Assembly: GCA_903876665.1 (NCBI GenBank)
Contig: CAIRAY010000143.1
Coordinates: 1 to 64,000 of the forward strand
Source: an uncultured Fibrobacterota bacterium
Lineage (GTDB): Bacteria; Fibrobacterota; Fibrobacteria; Fibrobacterales; Fibrobacteraceae
Length of the DNA: 64,000 nt
Reading direction: 5' to 3'
The notes below the pieces were generated by a model. The model was not told the origin of the DNA. It did not search any database and saw only the letters and a list, made by a program, of their open reading frames with translations. The translations under genes were made by a program, and so were the position numbers. This document shows, one piece after another, positions 9,088 through 18,065 of the stretch (its first letter is position 1; every line of letters begins with the position of its first letter).

Positions 9088-11616
9088 ATGACATCTTATT
9101 GTGATTGGGTAGAACAGAACTGGCCCCGGTTGGTGGGCTCGGGTCGTTGGTTGCGCGCTCCAGGTCCCAACTGGTTGCCTCCCCAAGAATGGGACACCCG
9201 CAAATTCCGGGTCCTGGTGGCACGACTGTCTCCTTGGCAAGACGTTTTGCTATCCTCCACGCACCGTCTTTTGTATGCCATTTTGCGACAAAATACAGAG
9301 ATATTCCCCGACTTGGCTTTTGTTCCTCCCTTGCGCGACACCGTGCAGATGCGACGCGAAAACATCCCCTGGTGGTTGGGTGTGGGAACCAAACGGTCCC
9401 CTCTAGATTTTGACTGCATCGCCATTTCCAACGCCCTCGTGCAGGAATTGGTGAACCTCGCGCCGACCCTGGTTGCCAGCGGAATCCCCCTAGCAAAATC
9501 CGAACGCCTGGCGCACTCCGAAATCCCCTTGCTCATTCTGGGTGGGGCAAACAGCATGCATTCCTCCATGTTGTGGACCCAGGATCCCTTGGTGGATGGA
9601 ATCTTTATTGGGGAGGAACCCCAGCGGGTCGAAACGGTTTTTAAAATCTGTGCGGAAGGGAAACTAAAGGGGATATCTAAAATCGATATTCTAGAGCAAC
9701 TCGAAGCGGAGGTCCCGGGATTCTTTCAGCCCGAGCGCCTCGCGGATCCCCACAACAAAGTCGTAATCGAAAAGGCCCACGAGTCCACCCCACGAGTCAA
9801 CTGCTACAAGCCTTTTGAGCCCATGGTGGCTGGGGTTGAGGTGGCGGGAGTGGCGGCATTGCACATCTCTGAGGGTTGTCCCTCGTTCTGTTCCTTCTGT
9901 GCAGAAAGTTTTGCGCGCAAGCCTTATCGCGAAGTCCCGATGGCAGAGGCCATCCCGCAGGCCATGGCCATGAAGGCCGCCCTAGGTCTCGAAGAAATTG
10001 AGCTGTTCAGCTTTAACTTCAACAACCATGCGCAGGTGCACGAACTGGTTCCCGCCCTGGCCACCCGTTTTGGACGGGTTGGGCTGAAAAGCCAGCGCTT
10101 TGATGCTTTGGCGGAAGATCCGGCCTTGGTTGGGCTCATGCGACAAGTGGGCAAAAGCAGCATCACCTGTGGCCTGGAGGGCGTTTCCGATCGAGTCCGA
10201 AGCTACTTGCAGAAGGGCTTAAGCGAATCTCAATTGCGCGAGGCTCTATCAGCAATGATGCGTGAGCCCTTGCGGGAACTGAAAGTTTTTTTGATTGCGA
10301 GCGGAGTAGAAGAAGCCGCCGATTTTGAGGAGTTCCGAGAATTCCTGAAATGGTTCAAGCATTTGTACGACCGAGCCACGCGCAGGCCACGGGTTACTTT
10401 TTCCGCGACGCCACTGGTGCGTTTTCCTTGGACCCCTTTGGAATTTGAAGATGGAATGGCCGCAGAGGAATGTGGCAAGCGGGTTCGCCAAATTAAGGAT
10501 TGCGTAGTGCGCGCGGGCTTTGACTTCCGCGAGGCCGCTTCAGAATGGGAAGCAGAAGTTTCTCAGATTATGGTGCGTGCCAGGGATCCCCGCATCCTGC
10601 AGGCGGTGATCACCGCTCAAGAGCGCACCGGGGAGCTGTATGCAGAAACCCTGGACCAAGTCTTTGTAGAGGCCCTGCGTAAATCCCTGGGCGAGCTTGG
10701 CCTGAATTGGCAAGAATGCCTACGGGGTCATTTGCACGAAACGCGAGTCCCCTGGGAATCCCTTTCACCGGGGGTTTCACGCAAATTCCTAATCCGCATG
10801 CACGCCCAGAGCGTAACTTGCCTACAGCAACCCATTTGCCTGGGGTCCGTTGCCCGCGCAGGCAAATGCAGCGCCTGTGATGCCTGCACCCCCGGAGAAC
10901 GCACGGCTATAACGGCATCACGCAAACCCCCTTCCATCGAAGTGGGCGCCTTTGAAAAGGCGCTAAAGGATATCCGCAGTCAGGAACGAGAAGTCCGCAT
11001 CCGCGTGGTGCTGGATGCCCGTTGCAAAGGGTGGCCCTGGAAGACCCTCGCCGCGTGGCTAATGCAGGGGCTCATGGCCGAGTGCCCTAGCTTGGTGGAC
11101 GGCTTTCGCAGGCACCTTGCCGGAGACTGGGAGCAACGGCTGGATGATGAATTCTGTCAAGTCGTGGGGGAGTCGGATTTAGCATTTTCCCTGCTGGCGA
11201 GCTCGCGGGAAGACCTGGAGAGGTTACTTAGACATCAGGCATCCTTGAAAAACATTAACCAAAAACTTGCCGGATGGATGCTGGTGCAGGAAATAGCTCC
11301 AGCAATCGCGCTTTGCGAAAAACTGGAACTTCATCTTCCCAAGGGAATATTTTCACCGGAGGACTGGCTTCGCGCGAAGGGCCTGAAGCACACTCTAACC
11401 AAGCAGGGAGAACGGAGAGTCTATCAATTTTCCAAGGATTCCCTGAAGAAAAAAGTCCTGACCGAATTATGGATCGAACTTGGGCAACAAGAACAAATCA
11501 TGACAATTGTTCCCGCAGAAAAGTTTGAACTCCGGGATTTTTTGAAAAATTGCGCAAAAACCGAACAGGCCGAAGATTGGCGCCGAATTTGGGTACAAAG
11601 CCATTATAAGCGATAA
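9088..11616 (+). CDS. Large radical SAM protein with B12-binding-like N-terminus
   Basis: An 842-residue radical SAM enzyme. The [4Fe-4S] motif CxxxCxxC is at Cys264, Cys268 and Cys271 (EGCPSFCSFCAESF). Residues about 100-210 look like the Rossmann-type B12-binding region of the B12-binding radical SAM group (PLLILGGANSMH, then DGIFIGEEPQ), but no cobalamin His motif DxHxxG is visible. After the SAM barrel (to about residue 450), a second cysteine cluster occurs: Cys578, Cys584, Cys594, Cys597 and Cys600, probably an auxiliary metal site. The C-terminal 230 residues may be a divergent DUF2344-like domain as in TIGR03960/TIGR03936 proteins; this is tentative. Substrate unknown. A family assignment beyond radical SAM is uncertain. 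Confidence 0.85.
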   Translation: MTSYCDWVEQNWPRLVGSGRWLRAPGPNWLPPQEWDTRKFRVLVARLSPWQDVLLSSTHRLLYAILRQNTEIFPDLAFVPPLRDTVQMRRENIPWWLGVGTKRSPLDFDCIAISNALVQELVNLAPTLVASGIPLAKSERLAHSEIPLLILGGANSMHSSMLWTQDPLVDGIFIGEEPQRVETVFKICAEGKLKGISKIDILEQLEAEVPGFFQPERLADPHNKVVIEKAHESTPRVNCYKPFEPMVAGVEVAGVAALHISEGCPSFCSFCAESFARKPYREVPMAEAIPQAMAMKAALGLEEIELFSFNFNNHAQVHELVPALATRFGRVGLKSQRFDALAEDPALVGLMRQVGKSSITCGLEGVSDRVRSYLQKGLSESQLREALSAMMREPLRELKVFLIASGVEEAADFEEFREFLKWFKHLYDRATRRPRVTFSATPLVRFPWTPLEFEDGMAAEECGKRVRQIKDCVVRAGFDFREAASEWEAEVSQIMVRARDPRILQAVITAQERTGELYAETLDQVFVEALRKSLGELGLNWQECLRGHLHETRVPWESLSPGVSRKFLIRMHAQSVTCLQQPICLGSVARAGKCSACDACTPGERTAITASRKPPSIEVGAFEKALKDIRSQEREVRIRVVLDARCKGWPWKTLAAWLMQGLMAECPSLVDGFRRHLAGDWEQRLDDEFCQVVGESDLAFSLLASSREDLERLLRHQASLKNINQKLAGWMLVQEIAPAIALCEKLELHLPKGIFSPEDWLRAKGLKHTLTKQGERRVYQFSKDSLKKKVLTELWIELGQQEQIMTIVPAEKFELRDFLKNCAKTEQAEDWRRIWVQSHYKR

Positions 11617-12004
11617 CACTAATGTCCAAAACAATTGGCAAAAGGCCTTTCTATGTCATCCCCCAATCAAGTCAATCATGCCTACAGACCAATAACACCA
11701 ATGGTCCAACGAGTTTAGACTAGATTGTTTTGGGCAGTAGTGAAGCGATAACAGACAAAAAGCATGGCCATTCTAAGGGTTGCCCATTGGAAATTGAATC
11801 ACGGATTGGGGGTCTCTGATATCAAAAGCATACCTGGACGTTGAATGTTGAAAGTTATTTTTGGGTTGTAGTCTAAAAGTGGGTACACTTAAAATCCTTG
11901 TATTCTCTAAGGACATATCGTTACAAGATGTCGAAAATCAAGAGTCGGGTACGGATATTAAAAAAATCGTAATTATTCCTCTAGGATTTTTGAATCGTGG
12001 TTTG
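11617..12004. other. Gene-free region upstream of the Rrf2 gene
   Basis: About 390 bp without a credible ORF on either strand. It is more AT-rich than the flanks. No clear terminator or RNA structure was recognised after the radical SAM gene. The right end leads into the box at 12005-12012. Confidence 0.5.
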
Positions 12005-12012
12005 TAGATTCT
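12005..12012 (+). promoter_or_regulatory. TAGATTCT box 4 nt before ATG of the Rrf2 gene
   Basis: Matches TAnnTT at the 4-nt spacing but not the final TG. The start has no Shine-Dalgarno sequence. Confidence 0.3.
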
Positions 12013-12016
12013 CGGT

Positions 12017-12460
12017 ATGATAAATCAAACTGTTGAAACCGCGTTTCGAGTATTATTGTACCTGGGTGGCCAAGATCCAAAATCTTTGGTATCGCTACAG
12101 GAAATCCATAAAATTGTTGGTGGCTCCGCTACTTACCTTGCCAAGGTCACTGCGGGTCTTTCCCGTGCCGGCCTTCTGAAGTCCCAGCGCGGGGCTCAAG
12201 GTGGTCTGCCGATCGGCCGTGAACCCAAGAAGATTAATCTTCTTGAGGTGGTTGAGGCGACCCAGGGACCATTCCTGGCCTTTTCACCCGCCAAGTGCGT
12301 TGCTGGCAAGGGCAAACTATGCAATTATCACCAAACCACCGAAAAGCTGAATGCTTTGGTCACAGGTGCCATGCGCAAGGCAACTCTTGCCGACATGATG
12401 CCTTCTGATGCAAACTCCGCTAACGGCTGCATCCTCAAGGGTGCCAAAAAGGGCCGATAA
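12017..12460 (+). CDS. Rrf2-family transcriptional regulator
   Basis: A 147-residue Rrf2/IscR-type winged-helix regulator. The DNA-binding part includes SLQEIHKIVGGSATYLAKVT and the wing LLKSQRGAQGG, followed by INLLEVVEATQGP, all typical. The cluster-binding loop has only two cysteines close together (KCVAGKGKLC) plus one near the C-terminus (NGCILKG), whereas IscR has three in one loop, so iron-sulfur binding is possible but not certain. It is monocistronic and followed by a strong terminator at 12481-12516. Target genes are not obvious from neighbours. Confidence 0.85.
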   Translation: MINQTVETAFRVLLYLGGQDPKSLVSLQEIHKIVGGSATYLAKVTAGLSRAGLLKSQRGAQGGLPIGREPKKINLLEVVEATQGPFLAFSPAKCVAGKGKLCNYHQTTEKLNALVTGAMRKATLADMMPSDANSANGCILKGAKKGR

Positions 12461-12480
12461 TTAAACTCTAATCTATAGAC

Positions 12481-12516
12481 AAAAAAATCCCACCAGAGCT
12501 CTGGGGGGATTTTTTT
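12481..12516. terminator. Bidirectional rho-independent terminator
   Basis: The A7-TCCC arm pairs with GGGA-T7 around the inner palindrome CCAGAGCTCTGG. U-tracts are available on both strands. It ends the Rrf2 transcript. Confidence 0.85.
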
Positions 12517-12546
12517 GTATTTGTCCTTTATCCTAATTGATTATTT

Positions 12547-13350
12547 ATGCCAGAACTCCCTGAAGTGGAATGTGTGCGTCGCGGAATTCTCGAAGAATTC
12601 CTTGGACAGCGTGTAAAATCCGTGTGGTCCCGGGATACGGGTCATTTGCTTGAGGCCAATAGCCTTGCCCTTAAAAAAATTGCCGGCATGCGCTTGCAAG
12701 GTGTCGAGCGACGAGGCAAATTCCTTTTGTGGCGTATGGAGCGATTCCAATTTTTGGTCCATTTGGGGATGACCGGGGTCTGGTCCGTCAGTTCGCCACG
12801 ACAAAAACACACGCGGCTCGAGCTGGTCTTTGAGGATGGCCGAACTCTGAGTTACACCGACCCCCGTCAATTCGGAAGTCTGTGTCTGCTCGATTCCACT
12901 CAGGAATTACTCCGATGGACAAGCCTCGGTCCCGATGCAATTGACGACTCCTTTTCTCCAAATTACTTGTTGGTAGCCACACGCAACAGCAAAGTCGAGG
13001 CAAAAGTTTGGTTGATGGATCAAAAGCGGGTAGCGGGAATAGGAAATATCTACGCAAGCGAAGCCCTCTTCCGGGCCCATGTGCATCCAAAGCGTCCTGC
13101 AAACTCCCTTTCGGAAAATGAATGTCGCTTAATTGTCCGCGAAACCAAAAAAGTGATGAATCTTTCCATAAAAAATCGGGGTACCACCTTTTCGGATTAC
13201 CGGCAGACCAATGGCCGGGGGGGATCATTCCAAAACTTTCTCAGGGTTTTCCAAAAATCCGGCCAGCCCTGCCCGACCTGCGGGAAATCCATCGAGCAAA
13301 TTGTGCAGGGCGGTCGCAGTACCTTTTTCTGTAGCCATTGCCAAAAATAA
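12547..13350 (+). CDS. mutM: Formamidopyrimidine-DNA glycosylase MutM/Fpg
   Basis: Removes 8-oxoguanine and formamidopyrimidines from DNA and cuts the strand by beta,delta-elimination. The 267-residue product begins MPELPEVE, giving the catalytic Pro2/Glu3. RRGKFLLW carries the conserved Lys (about residue 59), followed by the LGMTG segment. The C-terminal zinc finger is intact, CPTC...CSHC in the last 26 residues. The length is normal for the family. It sits 30 bp before a small membrane protein gene, which has its own TACATTTG box. Confidence 0.97.
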   Translation: MPELPEVECVRRGILEEFLGQRVKSVWSRDTGHLLEANSLALKKIAGMRLQGVERRGKFLLWRMERFQFLVHLGMTGVWSVSSPRQKHTRLELVFEDGRTLSYTDPRQFGSLCLLDSTQELLRWTSLGPDAIDDSFSPNYLLVATRNSKVEAKVWLMDQKRVAGIGNIYASEALFRAHVHPKRPANSLSENECRLIVRETKKVMNLSIKNRGTTFSDYRQTNGRGGSFQNFLRVFQKSGQPCPTCGKSIEQIVQGGRSTFFCSHCQK

Positions 13351-13368
13351 GGGCGCCCGTGGCTATGC

Positions 13369-13376
13369 TACATTTG
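13369..13376 (+). promoter_or_regulatory. TACATTTG box 4 nt before ATG, putative leaderless promoter
   Basis: Exact TAnnTTTG match ending 4 nt before the ATG at 13381 and lying in the 30-bp gap after mutM. No -33 element was seen at the expected 19-20 nt spacing. Confidence 0.45.
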
Positions 13377-13380
13377 TGCG

Positions 13381-13752
13381 ATGAAAAAATCCTCGGAATT
13401 TCGCCCGATCATCACCTATTTCTTAGTGGTGTTTCTGGCTGCGGTGCTTTCCCTATATGGGCGTTTGGGATGGTGGTCCCTGGCTGCGGGCCTGCTCACC
13501 GTGATTGTCATCGGCCTTGCCGTTCCGGCTCCCTTGCTGGTCCATAAATACCTGCAAAAGAAGGGCCTAGAGACAAAAATCAGGTGGTTGGCGGGTTCCT
13601 ATGCCCTGTCATTTGTCATAATCACCATTGTATTTTCCCTTCAACTAGGAACAATCTATGCAGGCATTCTTCTAGGATTTCTTTTTTACGGCTATCCTGG
13701 AACCCTGCTCTTTATCGCGAGCCAGCTTGCCACTCGCATAAGAAAAACCTAA
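13381..13752 (+). CDS. Small integral membrane protein, unknown function
   Basis: A 123-residue protein with about four predicted membrane helices (around residues 9-27, 29-52, 68-90 and 92-115) and a basic C-terminus (ATRIRKT). No family recognised. It lies between mutM and a metal permease, with a palindrome separating it from the latter, so it may not be co-regulated with the permease. The start is fixed by the TACATTTG box 4 nt upstream; no ribosome site is present. Confidence 0.7.
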   Translation: MKKSSEFRPIITYFLVVFLAAVLSLYGRLGWWSLAAGLLTVIVIGLAVPAPLLVHKYLQKKGLETKIRWLAGSYALSFVIITIVFSLQLGTIYAGILLGFLFYGYPGTLLFIASQLATRIRKT

Positions 13753-13754
13753 TT

Positions 13755-13769
13755 TGAGATAGATTCTCA
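13755..13769. promoter_or_regulatory. Fur/Zur-like palindrome TGAGA-N5-TCTCA
   Basis: TGAGATAGATTCTCA is a perfect 5-bp inverted repeat within a context (GATAGATTCTCATT) that resembles the core of Fur-family boxes. It lies just upstream of the ribosome site of the metal permease gene, suggesting metal-responsive control. Confidence 0.4.
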
Positions 13770-13782
13770 TTCTGGAGTGAAG

Positions 13783-15066
13783 ATGGACTTCGTTGGAACA
13801 TGGCTCATCGAAACATTCCGCATGGCCGAGGCAATGGCGCCTTGGCTGCTTTTTGGATTTGCCATGTCCGGATTCTTGCACTCCTTTTTGCCTGGCGGGT
13901 GGATTCAGCGACACCTCGCCCAGGACGGACCGGCCGGAGTCATTAAGGCTGCACTTGTGGGAACCCCTCTTCCCATTTGTTCGTGCGGGGTGATTCCGGT
14001 TGCTAAATGGATCCGCAAAGAAGGGGCCTCCCGAGGCTCAACCATGTCCTTTCTGGTATCAACCCCAGAGACCGGAGTGGATTCCATTTTAGCGACCCTT
14101 GCCTTGATGGGGCCCTTATTTGCAGGCATCCGACCCTTGGTGGCTATGATTTCAGGCGTTACGGTCGGACTTCTGGTGGGAACGGACAAATCCAAGACCC
14201 TTGCCCAACCCAATTCTCCAAGCTCCTGTGAAGACGGGTGTTGCGGACCAACGGCCGAGGGTGAAATTCCTTCCCAATTGCGGGTAAAAGCCAAAACTTT
14301 TTCCGGCCGTCTGCGTGAGGCGGTGGAATATGGGTTCTCGGAATTAGTCGCCGATGTGACCCAATGGCTCTTGATTGGACTGCTGGTAGGGGGTGCCATT
14401 TCCGCATTTGTGCCCATTGGATTTTTGAATGGCATCGGAACCTTGGGACTCGTGGGCTCCTACATAGCTGTACTTTTGCTCGGTGTTCCTTTGTATGTCT
14501 GCGCCACGGGAAGCATTCCCATCGCTGCGGCGCTGGTAGCCAAAGGAGTGTCTCCAGGGGCAGCCCTGGTGTTTTTGATCGTGGGGCCTGCAACTAATGT
14601 GGCTACAATCGCCTTTGTGGGTGGGAGTTTTGGCAAAAGGGTTTTAGCGATATATCTAGGTGGCATATCCCTAATCGCAGTAGCAGCAGGAGTTCTGCTC
14701 GATGTTTTTGCACCCGCGATTTCCCTGGGCCATGCTCACCACCAGCATGGGAGCGAGGGATCCTGGGCTTGGGTGTCTACCCTTTCGGCAGTTGCCCTAA
14801 TGCTTCTGATGTTCCCCCATATTTGGACTAAACTCAAAAAAATTCTGCAAACCAAAAAGGAGCCGCTCGTGGCCGAAACCATTCTGAACATTCCTAGCAT
14901 CAGCTGTGGCAATTGCGCCCGGCATATCGAAAAGATTGGCAAATCTGTTCCAGGCGTTGAATTGGTGCGCGTCGATGTCGCCAATAAAACCGCCTACATC
15001 ACTGGAACTTTCGACGATGCGACTCTCCGCCTGAAACTTGCGGAAGATGGGTACCCCCCGCTATAA
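13783..15066 (+). CDS. SO_0444-type Cu/Zn efflux permease with C-terminal heavy-metal domain
   Basis: Probably exports copper or zinc across the inner membrane. I start at ATG 13783 (427 residues), 5 nt after GGAG; a GTG 6 bp upstream is in frame. Two permease halves of the ArsP/DUF318 type are seen: about residues 10-130, with GTPLPICSCGVIPVAKWIRK, and about 185-310, with the matching VPLYVCATGSIPIAAAL. The central cytoplasmic loop carries a Cys-rich putative metal site (SSCEDGCCG). The last 70 residues form a heavy-metal-associated domain with CxxC in SISCGNCARHIEKIG. A Fur-like palindrome lies directly upstream. Substrate metal is inferred from the family. Confidence 0.88.
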   Translation: MDFVGTWLIETFRMAEAMAPWLLFGFAMSGFLHSFLPGGWIQRHLAQDGPAGVIKAALVGTPLPICSCGVIPVAKWIRKEGASRGSTMSFLVSTPETGVDSILATLALMGPLFAGIRPLVAMISGVTVGLLVGTDKSKTLAQPNSPSSCEDGCCGPTAEGEIPSQLRVKAKTFSGRLREAVEYGFSELVADVTQWLLIGLLVGGAISAFVPIGFLNGIGTLGLVGSYIAVLLLGVPLYVCATGSIPIAAALVAKGVSPGAALVFLIVGPATNVATIAFVGGSFGKRVLAIYLGGISLIAVAAGVLLDVFAPAISLGHAHHQHGSEGSWAWVSTLSAVALMLLMFPHIWTKLKKILQTKKEPLVAETILNIPSISCGNCARHIEKIGKSVPGVELVRVDVANKTAYITGTFDDATLRLKLAEDGYPPL

Positions 15067-15095
15067 AGTAGCTAGACAAACGCAAGGAGCTACTT
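15066..15095. other. Inverted repeat without U-tract after the permease gene
   Basis: Arms AAGTAGCT (15066-15073) and AGCTACTT (15088-15095) with a 14-nt loop follow the permease stop. No T run follows, so it is either a factor-dependent end or an RNA-stability element. Confidence 0.35.
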
Positions 15096-15189
15096 GCATT
15101 GCCTATTCGTCAGTGGTATTGCGACATATACGCTCACCTGGGGATATTTGGGATGATTGAGTCCTATTCAAAAATGTTGGGAACAGGAC

Positions 15190-15219
15190 TTGAATCTTCT
15201 CCGTGAAAAAAGGTACAAT
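15190..15219 (+). promoter_or_regulatory. Putative promoter of the five-gene envelope operon
   Basis: TTGAAT (15190-15195) and TACAAT (15214-15219) are separated by 18 nt, close to the generic sigma-70 pattern. It is 51 nt upstream of the GTG start at 15271 and in a 200-bp non-coding region. Confidence 0.45.
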
Positions 15220-15270
15220 GGCTACCTATATCTGAGTCACAGAATTCCATGTTGCATCCGGAGGTTTCAG

Positions 15271-16254
15271 GTGCAAAGCTTCATTATTCTTCTTTTGAGC
15301 TTATTTGCCTTTTCCCAAGCGCAAAGTGCGACCCTGTGCAATGACCGGCAGGCTGTGCTTTTCCATGCCAAGGTTTCCCCTACGCAGAATTCCGTGAGCA
15401 CCCCGCAGGACGCCCTTAGCCAATTGGGGGAGGAGACTCTTCTCTATCTGGTTTCCATGCGGAAGCAAGTGAAGGGGGCCCTGTCCGCAGAAAAGTTGTC
15501 TGTAAAAGTGGATGGCGCTGATGTAAGCGGCACCTTGAGCCAAAACCAGGTAAACGACTATGTGGCCAAAGGCACCCTGGTGGCTTTCTTGGATTCGGCC
15601 ACTCTGAGCATGGCCTGGATTTTTTCTGGACACAAATTGACTTTGCAAATGCCCTTGGAACGGCAAGTGGTCTTTGGGCTATCCCGCCCCACTTTGGACA
15701 GCCTGCTGGTACGCAAGTTCAAGGGGGAACCCCAAGGTCCCTGCGACCTTGTCCGCGAAAAAATACAACAAGCGCTCAGTGGTCTTCGCCATGCAGAAAT
15801 TCGCGATCAGAAGGGTTTTTCCTCTTTGCCAAAGGTCGCCGGCGAAGGTGCCCTGCAGGCCAGCATTCGCAGTAGCTTTTTTGAGCCAGTTCCTCACTCC
15901 CCTTCCCTGGTATTGGCTTTCAATTCTTATTCCGGGGTTTTGGATTCAGTCAAAACCAACCTGGCAAACTTCAAAAACGGACTCGGCCAAGGAATGCATG
16001 TTGAGCTTGGTTTTGAAGGCGCGAATCCGGAACAGCCCGAGCGCGCAGTTTGGATCATGGTCGATCCGTTGTTTTTGGACATGCACCTGATTTCCGTGCG
16101 CTTGCCTGCAGATAGCTCCATGACCGTAACTCGTTGGGAGCCTTTGGATGTGCGCCTACACATTCCCTGGTCGGGCGAGCTCGTTCCCCTGGCCGCCGAG
16201 CCTCTCCAGAATCCCACCCGGCAAAAGCCAAAATACTCCATGAAGAAACAATGA
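15271..16254 (+). CDS. Secreted protein of unknown function, first gene of envelope operon
   Basis: A 327-residue product. I chose the GTG at 15271: GGAGG lies 6 nt upstream (15260-15264), and the sequence from it, VQSFIILLLSLFAFSQAQS, is a clean signal peptide. An in-frame ATG at 15157 would put 38 non-signal residues in front. The mature protein has no recognised domain. It alternates beta-like stretches and carries isolated cysteines. It is the first gene of an operon of five; its end overlaps the next start by ATGA. Role unknown; periplasmic by inference. Confidence 0.7.
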   Translation: MQSFIILLLSLFAFSQAQSATLCNDRQAVLFHAKVSPTQNSVSTPQDALSQLGEETLLYLVSMRKQVKGALSAEKLSVKVDGADVSGTLSQNQVNDYVAKGTLVAFLDSATLSMAWIFSGHKLTLQMPLERQVVFGLSRPTLDSLLVRKFKGEPQGPCDLVREKIQQALSGLRHAEIRDQKGFSSLPKVAGEGALQASIRSSFFEPVPHSPSLVLAFNSYSGVLDSVKTNLANFKNGLGQGMHVELGFEGANPEQPERAVWIMVDPLFLDMHLISVRLPADSSMTVTRWEPLDVRLHIPWSGELVPLAAEPLQNPTRQKPKYSMKKQ

Positions 16255-18065
16255 ACCAGCTCTTAATTTTTCTCAGCGTCCTATTTCTTGCCTCCAATGG
16301 AATGGCCGGCGAGCTTACCTTGCGGACTCTCGCCCTGTCACCCGATGTGCTTTCATCTATCAACCTGATCCCGGTGGAATCGGGTACCCCGGAAATCGAA
16401 AAATCCCGCAAACTCTGCCTTGACATGTTGCGCAATTCTTACCAGAGCCGTAAAATAGATGGGACCCTTCCCGCGAGTTTGGATGCAGTCAACTGGGACC
16501 GGGATGTAAAATATCTTCAGGAAAATAAGGGCAACAACCTCCGGGTGGTTGCCTACATCGGAACTCCAGGGGCAAGCGATTCACCTGCCCCCACTCCCAT
16601 GTCCTTGGTAAAAATTCGCGGAGGCGCATACAAATATGGCGAAGCCCGCTACATGCCAGGGAAACTTACCCTCGATGAGGCCAAGGCCAAAGCCCGGCAA
16701 GACCTGATCACTAAAATTCGCGTGAGTGTCAGTTCTGAACAGACCTCCGTGATGCGAAGCGCGGGGACTCAAGGGTCCCGGGATTTTTATGCCCAGTCCA
16801 AAAGCGTTTCCCAAGTGCAGCTGGAAGGAATCGAATACTTTGAAGGGGACGAGGCGGGCGGAAAAGTCATGATGGCCTTTGTGAGTCTAGTGGCGCTGCA
16901 AAAAAGCATGCAGAACTACCGGGCCCAGGCCTCCGAACTTTACCGAGCTGCCTTGCAGTGGCAAAAGGACGGCCTCGCAGGAGCAGCCCTGAAGAATTGC
17001 TGGGCCATTCAACGGCTGGCCTCCGTGAGCCCTGAAGAATTGAAAATGGATTACGAAGGCCTTGAAGTTTCTGCAGCTGTGCAAGCCCATGAGATGGCCC
17101 AACGCCTGATTTCAGACATCACCATCAGCTCAGGCTCCTTGGATCCGGATGATTCCGGTTTGGACCGGTTTCTTTGGAATTTGCGCGTCACCTATCGTGG
17201 GCGTCCCGTGCAGGGTGGAATGGTGGTTTTTTTAAAAGGTGATGCGGATGATGCTCGCTCAGTCCAGGATGGAATTGGAATTATTCCCCTAGGTGGCTCA
17301 GGTTCAGACTTGCAGCGTAAAATCGAAGTGGGTCTGCTTCCAGAAAATGCTTTGACGGAGGGCGTTGTTTCCCCCGGTGCCTTCGAGTACGGGCTTACCC
17401 GCACGGTGGTGGCCGACTACTCGCAGGTGATCAAAGTGGCCATGCGGATTGAAGATTTAGGTTCTTCGCTTTTCCGTTTTGTTGCTGAGGTGGAAAATCA
17501 ACAATTGCAATCGGTAAAATGGGAATTTGGGGACGCCGCGCAGGATTTTGGGAACTCGGTTCTCCACCAGTACAAAGGGGACCCCGGCGATCTCGCGATT
17601 CGCATGACCCTGAACAAAAAGAGCTGCTACGCCCGCTCCTTGAAGTCCTCCAAAGGCGCGGAAGTGCCTTGCGATCAATACAAAAAACCGGCGGAAATCA
17701 AACCAAAAGTTGCAGATTCCCAGGCTCCGCCCATAGTCCCGCCGGTGGAAGCTTCTCCCGGAAAATCCCTTGCCATGGGCTCTGGCGCTGCATTGGCCCT
17801 TGGCTCCGCCACGGAATCCATCGAGCTATTTGCAGATTTGGAAAAAATGAAAAACGCCGGAAAAATTCGTTTCACCAAACAGAAGGTTGATGCTCCGGAT
17901 GCCTGGTATCGAATTTTCATTACCCCTGAGGGCAAGGTTGCTGGTTTCTTTGCTCCCGGCGATGAGACCTCGCGTAAGAATCCGGATACGGGCGAATTAT
18001 TCAGTCAATGGAAGATGGTTTGGAAAGGAAAACAGGTTGCCAGCATATGGGTGCAAGAATTATGA
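16251..18065 (+). CDS. Secreted protein with LPP20-like region
   Basis: A 604-residue exported protein. The signal peptide MNQLLIFLSVLFLASNGMAG fixes the start at 16251, overlapping the upstream stop by ATGA. Residues about 135-240 (LDEAKAKARQDLITKIRVSV, then IEYFEGDEAGGKVMMAFVSL) resemble the LPP20 lipoprotein domain, an alpha-beta fold of envelope proteins that often precedes assembly factors. The second half is predicted beta-rich, with a PKD-like segment (VKWEFGDAAQDFGNSVLHQY, around residue 425), and ends with a short strand-rich domain. It lies in an operon with a PEGA/barrel protein and a FISUMP lipoprotein, suggesting one envelope complex. Confidence 0.68.
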   Translation: MNQLLIFLSVLFLASNGMAGELTLRTLALSPDVLSSINLIPVESGTPEIEKSRKLCLDMLRNSYQSRKIDGTLPASLDAVNWDRDVKYLQENKGNNLRVVAYIGTPGASDSPAPTPMSLVKIRGGAYKYGEARYMPGKLTLDEAKAKARQDLITKIRVSVSSEQTSVMRSAGTQGSRDFYAQSKSVSQVQLEGIEYFEGDEAGGKVMMAFVSLVALQKSMQNYRAQASELYRAALQWQKDGLAGAALKNCWAIQRLASVSPEELKMDYEGLEVSAAVQAHEMAQRLISDITISSGSLDPDDSGLDRFLWNLRVTYRGRPVQGGMVVFLKGDADDARSVQDGIGIIPLGGSGSDLQRKIEVGLLPENALTEGVVSPGAFEYGLTRTVVADYSQVIKVAMRIEDLGSSLFRFVAEVENQQLQSVKWEFGDAAQDFGNSVLHQYKGDPGDLAIRMTLNKKSCYARSLKSSKGAEVPCDQYKKPAEIKPKVADSQAPPIVPPVEASPGKSLAMGSGAALALGSATESIELFADLEKMKNAGKIRFTKQKVDAPDAWYRIFITPEGKVAGFFAPGDETSRKNPDTGELFSQWKMVWKGKQVASIWVQEL

